Shown piece by piece: positions 31,212 to 34,345 of a stretch of 34,345 bases of DNA. The first letter of the stretch is position 1. Every line of letters starts with the position of its first letter. Where the stretch lies: positions 1 to 34,345 of the forward strand of contig SVRO01000005.1 of the NCBI GenBank assembly GCA_015064795.1, written 5' to 3'. Source of the stretch: Oscillospiraceae bacterium. GTDB lineage: Bacteria > Bacillota > Clostridia > Oscillospirales > CAG-272. A program made the translations under genes and the position numbers. The notes beneath the pieces were generated by a model. That model worked only from the letters and a program-made list of their open reading frames with translations, made no database searches and was not told the DNA's origin.

Positions 31212-32579
31212 ATGGAAATTTTTGATTTGTTGGTTGTGGGCGGCGGTCCCGGCGGATATCTTTGCGCCGAGCGTGCGGCTCAGGGCGGCATGAAGGTTGC
31301 CGTATTCGAGAAGAAGGCACTTGGAGGCACCTGCCTGAATGAAGGTTGTATTCCCACCAAGACCCTCCTTAATTCCTCGAAGATGTACAGACATGCCAAG
31401 GAGAGCGAGGCGTACGGCGTTACGGCTACGGGCGTTACCTACGATCACGCTAAGGTCGTTGAGAGAAAGAACGGCGTGGTTAAGACCCTCGTTGCAGGCG
31501 TTGGCGCTACCATGAAGGGCAATAAGGTTACGGTCGTTACGGCAAATGCCGTGATCAAGGGCCGCACCGAGAACGGCTTTGCCGTTGAGGCAGATGGCGT
31601 GGTGTACGAGGGTAAGCGTCTTACCATCGCATCGGGCTCCGAGACCGTGGTTCCTCCCGTTCCCGGCCTTAAGGAAGGCCTTGCAAGCGGATTCGTACTT
31701 ACCAACCGCGAGGTTCTTGATGAAAAGACTCTCCCGAAGAGCATCGTTGTCATTGGCGGTGGTGTTATCGGTCTTGAGATGGCTTACTATTTCGCAAGCG
31801 TTGGCGTTGCCGTCACCGTAATCGAGATGATGCCCAAGATCGCCGGCGCAACCGATCCCGAGATCTGTAAGGTCCTTACCGACGCTTTCGTAAAGCGCGG
31901 TATGGTATTCAAGCTTTCTTGTAAGGTGCTTGAGGTTAAGGCAAATAGTGTTATTTATGAAGAAAACGGCGAGAAGAAGGAGATCGCTTGCGATAAGGTT
32001 CTTCTTTCCGCAGGACGTAAGCCCTCCACGGCGGGCATCGGTATCGAGACGCTTCAGCTCGATATGGACAGAGCGGCGATCAAGACCGACCGTCACCTTT
32101 GCACCAATGTCTCGGGCGTTTACGCCGTTGGTGACTGCAACGGTAAGCTTATGCTTGCTCACACCGCATACCGTGAGGCAGAGGTTGCCGTAAACCATAT
32201 GCTTGGTAAGGCAGACGAGATGCGCTACGACGTGATTCCTTCGGTTATCTACACCGATCCCGAGGTGGCAAGCGTTGGTTACAGCAAGGAAGCCGCCGAG
32301 GAGAAGGGCATGAAGGTCAAGGAGATCAAGCTGCCCATGTCCTACGCAGGCCGTTATCTCGCTGAGACCGACGGCGGCAAGGGCTTCATCAAGCTTGTGG
32401 TTGACACCGATAAGAACCGTCTTGTAGGTTGCCACATGGTAGGCTCCTATGCTTCCGAGATCATTATGACCGCTACGATGATGATCGACACCGAGCTGAC
32501 ACCCAACCGTCTCAAGAAGCTCGTGTTCCCGCATCCCACGGTTGCCGAGATCATTCGCGAGGCTATTTTCCACATATAA
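31212..32579 (+). CDS. lpdA: Dihydrolipoamide dehydrogenase (E3)
   Basis: FAD flavoprotein that reoxidises the dihydrolipoyl arm of E2 with NAD+. 455 residues. FAD-binding VVGGGPGGYLCAE lies at 8-20. The redox disulfide Cys 41-Cys 46 lies in GGTCLNEGCIPTK. The NAD-binding motif is VIGGGVIGLEMAYYF. The second FAD motif is YAVGDCNG. The C-terminal interface carries the active-site His 441 and Glu 446 in FPHPTVAEIIREA. The protein has no N-terminal lipoyl domain. It starts 12 bp after the E2 stop with AAGGAGAT as ribosome binding site, and shares the high-expression codon style of the E2 and E1 genes. Confidence 0.96.
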   Translation: MEIFDLLVVGGGPGGYLCAERAAQGGMKVAVFEKKALGGTCLNEGCIPTKTLLNSSKMYRHAKESEAYGVTATGVTYDHAKVVERKNGVVKTLVAGVGATMKGNKVTVVTANAVIKGRTENGFAVEADGVVYEGKRLTIASGSETVVPPVPGLKEGLASGFVLTNREVLDEKTLPKSIVVIGGGVIGLEMAYYFASVGVAVTVIEMMPKIAGATDPEICKVLTDAFVKRGMVFKLSCKVLEVKANSVIYEENGEKKEIACDKVLLSAGRKPSTAGIGIETLQLDMDRAAIKTDRHLCTNVSGVYAVGDCNGKLMLAHTAYREAEVAVNHMLGKADEMRYDVIPSVIYTDPEVASVGYSKEAAEEKGMKVKEIKLPMSYAGRYLAETDGGKGFIKLVVDTDKNRLVGCHMVGSYASEIIMTATMMIDTELTPNRLKKLVFPHPTVAEIIREAIFHI

Positions 32580-32618
32580 GAAAATAAATTCACATAAATT
32601 CATAAAGGAGAAAGAAAA

Positions 32619-34345
32619 ATGCCAAAGAATTTATTCGTTGATCCCAAAGACACATTGGCAGCCGGTAAGATTACCTTTAAGAGCATTCCGGTAAACGCCT
32701 ACAAGAAGACCATCAAGGAGGAGAGAAGCCGCTACAGCGACGAGGATCTCGTCCGTATCTATCGCGACATTACCGTTCTTCGTGAGTTCGAGTCGATGCT
32801 TAACCAGATCAAGACCCAGGGACTCTACAACGGTATCGAGACCACCTACCCCGGCCCCGCTCACCTTTCCATCGGACAGGAGGCAGCAGCCGTAGGTCAG
32901 GCATACCTTCTTGACCAGAACGACTTCTCGTTCGGTTCGCACCGTAGCCATTCCGAGATTTTGGCAAAGGCTCTCTCTTGTATCCATAAGCTGAGCGAGC
33001 AGGAGCTCATGACCATCATGGAGGGATTCCTTGGCGGTTCCGCTCTTCGCGCAACCGAAAAGCTCGGCCCGGTAAGCGACGTTAAGGAGCTTGCTATTCG
33101 TTTCATTCTTTACGGAACGCTGTCCGAGATCTTCGCTCGTGACACGGGCTTCCACAAGGGTATGGGTGGCTCGATGCACGCATTCTTCCTGCCCTTCGGT
33201 ATCTACCCCAACAACGCAATCGTTGGTGGTTCGGCTGCTATCGCAACCGGTGCCGCACTCTTCAAGAAGATCAACGGCAAGCAGGGTATCGTCGTTTGCA
33301 ACTCGGGTGACGGCTCGATGGCTCGCGGACCCGTTTGGGAGGCAATGAACTTTGCCGCTATGGATCAGTTCAACACCCTTTGGGAGAACCACAAGGGCGG
33401 TATGCCGATCCTTTACAACGTATTTAACAACTCCTACGGTATGGGCGACCAGACCCGCGGCGAGACCATGGGCTACGATATGCTTGCCCGTATCGGCTCG
33501 GGTGTCAGCCCCACACAGTTCCATGCAGAGCGTATCAACGGCTTCAATCCTCTCGCCGTTATCGACGCTATGGAAAGAAAGCTCAAGATCCTTCGCAAGG
33601 GCGAGGGCCCCGTTCTTCTTGATACGCTTACCTACCGTTACTCCGGTCACTCCACCTCTGACCAGAACGCGTACCGTACCAAGGAAGAGATCGATGCATG
33701 GCGCGAGATCGACCCGATCATCACCTACCGCAAGGGCCTGGTTGATGCAGGCGTTGTCGGTGATGCGAAGCTCGATGATATTCTTGCCGAGACCGCAGAG
33801 CGCATGACGCTCATCTGCAAGGCTGCTTCGGATCCTCAGATCAGCCCCTACGTTGATTTCCGCAAGGATCCCGCCGTTGTTGAGCGCCTGATGTTCTCCA
33901 ACCAGAAGATCGAGAAGCTTGATGACCGTGAGCCCGAGGTGAATATGCCTCTTGCTGAGGTTCCCGCATATAAGAAGCTCAAGGAGAAGGAGCGCTCTCC
34001 GATCGTTGACGGAAAGCCCGTTTCCAAGATGAAGCTCTTCAACCTTCGTGACGCTCTGTCCGAGGTTATCTACGACAGATTCTACGAGGATCCCACGCTC
34101 ATCGCTTACGGTGAGGACTGCCGTGACTGGGGCGGTGCATTCGCCGTTTACCGCGGTATGATGGATGCGTTCCCGCACAGCCGTCTGTTCAACTCTCCCA
34201 TCGCCGAGGCTGCTATCGTTGGTACGGCCGTTGGTTACGCCGTTTCGGGCGGTCGCGCACTCGTTGAGCTGATGTACGCTGACTTTATCGGCTGCGCAGG
34301 CGACGAGATCTTCAACCAGATGTCCAAGTGGCAGGCAATGAGTGC
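32619..34345 (+). CDS. Fused E1 alpha-beta 2-oxoacid dehydrogenase (partial, runs off window)
   Basis: Thiamine-diphosphate E1 of the same complex, decarboxylating a 2-oxoacid (or acetoin) and acylating the lipoyl arm. One open frame runs from the ATG at 32619 (AAAGGAG upstream) to the window end, 575 residues, with no stop. Residues about 40-420 are an E1 alpha domain: GPAHLSIGQEA, GSHRSHSEIL, HKGMGGSMHAF, and the ThDP motif GDGSMARGP (from 230) to NNSYG (270-274), a spacing longer than usual. From about residue 471 (KMKLFNLRDALSEVIYDRF) an E1 beta domain begins, with AYGEDCRDWGGAFAVYRGM, NSPIAEAAIVGTAVGYA and the ALVELMYADF segment. Alpha and beta are separate genes in most bacteria. The C-terminal half of beta is missing only because the window ends. 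Confidence 0.93.
   Translation, partial: MPKNLFVDPKDTLAAGKITFKSIPVNAYKKTIKEERSRYSDEDLVRIYRDITVLREFESMLNQIKTQGLYNGIETTYPGPAHLSIGQEAAAVGQAYLLDQNDFSFGSHRSHSEILAKALSCIHKLSEQELMTIMEGFLGGSALRATEKLGPVSDVKELAIRFILYGTLSEIFARDTGFHKGMGGSMHAFFLPFGIYPNNAIVGGSAAIATGAALFKKINGKQGIVVCNSGDGSMARGPVWEAMNFAAMDQFNTLWENHKGGMPILYNVFNNSYGMGDQTRGETMGYDMLARIGSGVSPTQFHAERINGFNPLAVIDAMERKLKILRKGEGPVLLDTLTYRYSGHSTSDQNAYRTKEEIDAWREIDPIITYRKGLVDAGVVGDAKLDDILAETAERMTLICKAASDPQISPYVDFRKDPAVVERLMFSNQKIEKLDDREPEVNMPLAEVPAYKKLKEKERSPIVDGKPVSKMKLFNLRDALSEVIYDRFYEDPTLIAYGEDCRDWGGAFAVYRGMMDAFPHSRLFNSPIAEAAIVGTAVGYAVSGGRALVELMYADFIGCAGDEIFNQMSKWQAMS

Noticed and set aside
29895-32603. Open frame of 902 codons on the minus strand, opposite the E2 and E3 genes.
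   Set aside because: It exists because the sense genes use a narrow, highly biased codon set that gives few stops in the opposite frame. The translation has no recognisable domain, starts with no ribosome binding site, and the sense genes are unmistakable.
32631-34178. Open frame of 515 codons on the minus strand, opposite the E1 gene.
   Set aside because: Same cause as above. It is a shadow of the strongly conserved E1 frame, with no domain or start signal.
1-34345. CRISPR arrays, insertion sequences, prophage genes, defence islands.
   Set aside because: No regularly spaced repeats, transposase or integrase motifs, terminal repeats or defence-gene domains were seen.

Overview
The window looks like chromosomal DNA of a mid-GC, low-complexity-free Clostridia (Firmicutes). 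The clues are HPr kinase/phosphorylase, an uninterrupted sporulation sigma factor SigK, YqhQ (DUF1385), an Alr/YnbB-type PLP protein, an L10 leader in front of rplJ, strong AGGAGG-type ribosome binding sites and near-consensus sigma-A promoters (TTGACA, 17 bp, TATAAT) in front of most units. I cannot name the genus. No phage, transposase, CRISPR array or toxin-antitoxin locus is visible. Almost everything is core metabolism and cell maintenance.

Layout, left to right. 1-1131: rplL (cut by the window edge) and rplJ on the minus strand, with an L10 leader and attenuator. 1176-2150: hprK (minus). 2308-4207: a two-gene plus-strand operon of a degenerate parvulin-like lipoprotein and an unknown membrane-anchored protein. 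4318-4400: tRNA-Leu(UAG), minus. 4458-5534: asd (minus). 5639-8263: a tightly overlapping minus operon of amidohydrolase, FkbM methyltransferase and PHP phosphoesterase. 8339-8677: a HIT-family hydrolase (plus). 8731-10047: lysC (minus). 10250-11203: yqhQ (minus). 11204-11626: a gene-free stretch packed with inverted repeats, including a three-way-junction element. 11627-14137: a GyrB/ParE-like topoisomerase subunit behind a YbaK-type editing protein (minus).

14303-20096 is a plus-strand operon of murD, three consecutive M42 aminopeptidases and an Alr-type PLP enzyme. A duplicated-domain lipoprotein and a cysteine desulfurase follow (20192-22369). Then come minus-strand ferritin, a DUF368/PopT-like transporter with a Gfo/Idh/MocA oxidoreductase, prmC, sigK, an M20 peptidase and lplA (22426-28954).

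The right end (27974-34345) is the most coherent module: lipoate-protein ligase, a divergent DeoR-family regulator, and an operon for a lipoyl-dependent 2-oxoacid dehydrogenase complex (E2, E3, and an E1 whose alpha and beta subunits are fused in one frame, cut by the window end). An identical 20-bp sequence, two TGTTATAA half-sites 10 bp apart, sits in the promoter regions of both the regulator and the dehydrogenase operon, which suggests a self-contained regulon. This is the observation I would check first.
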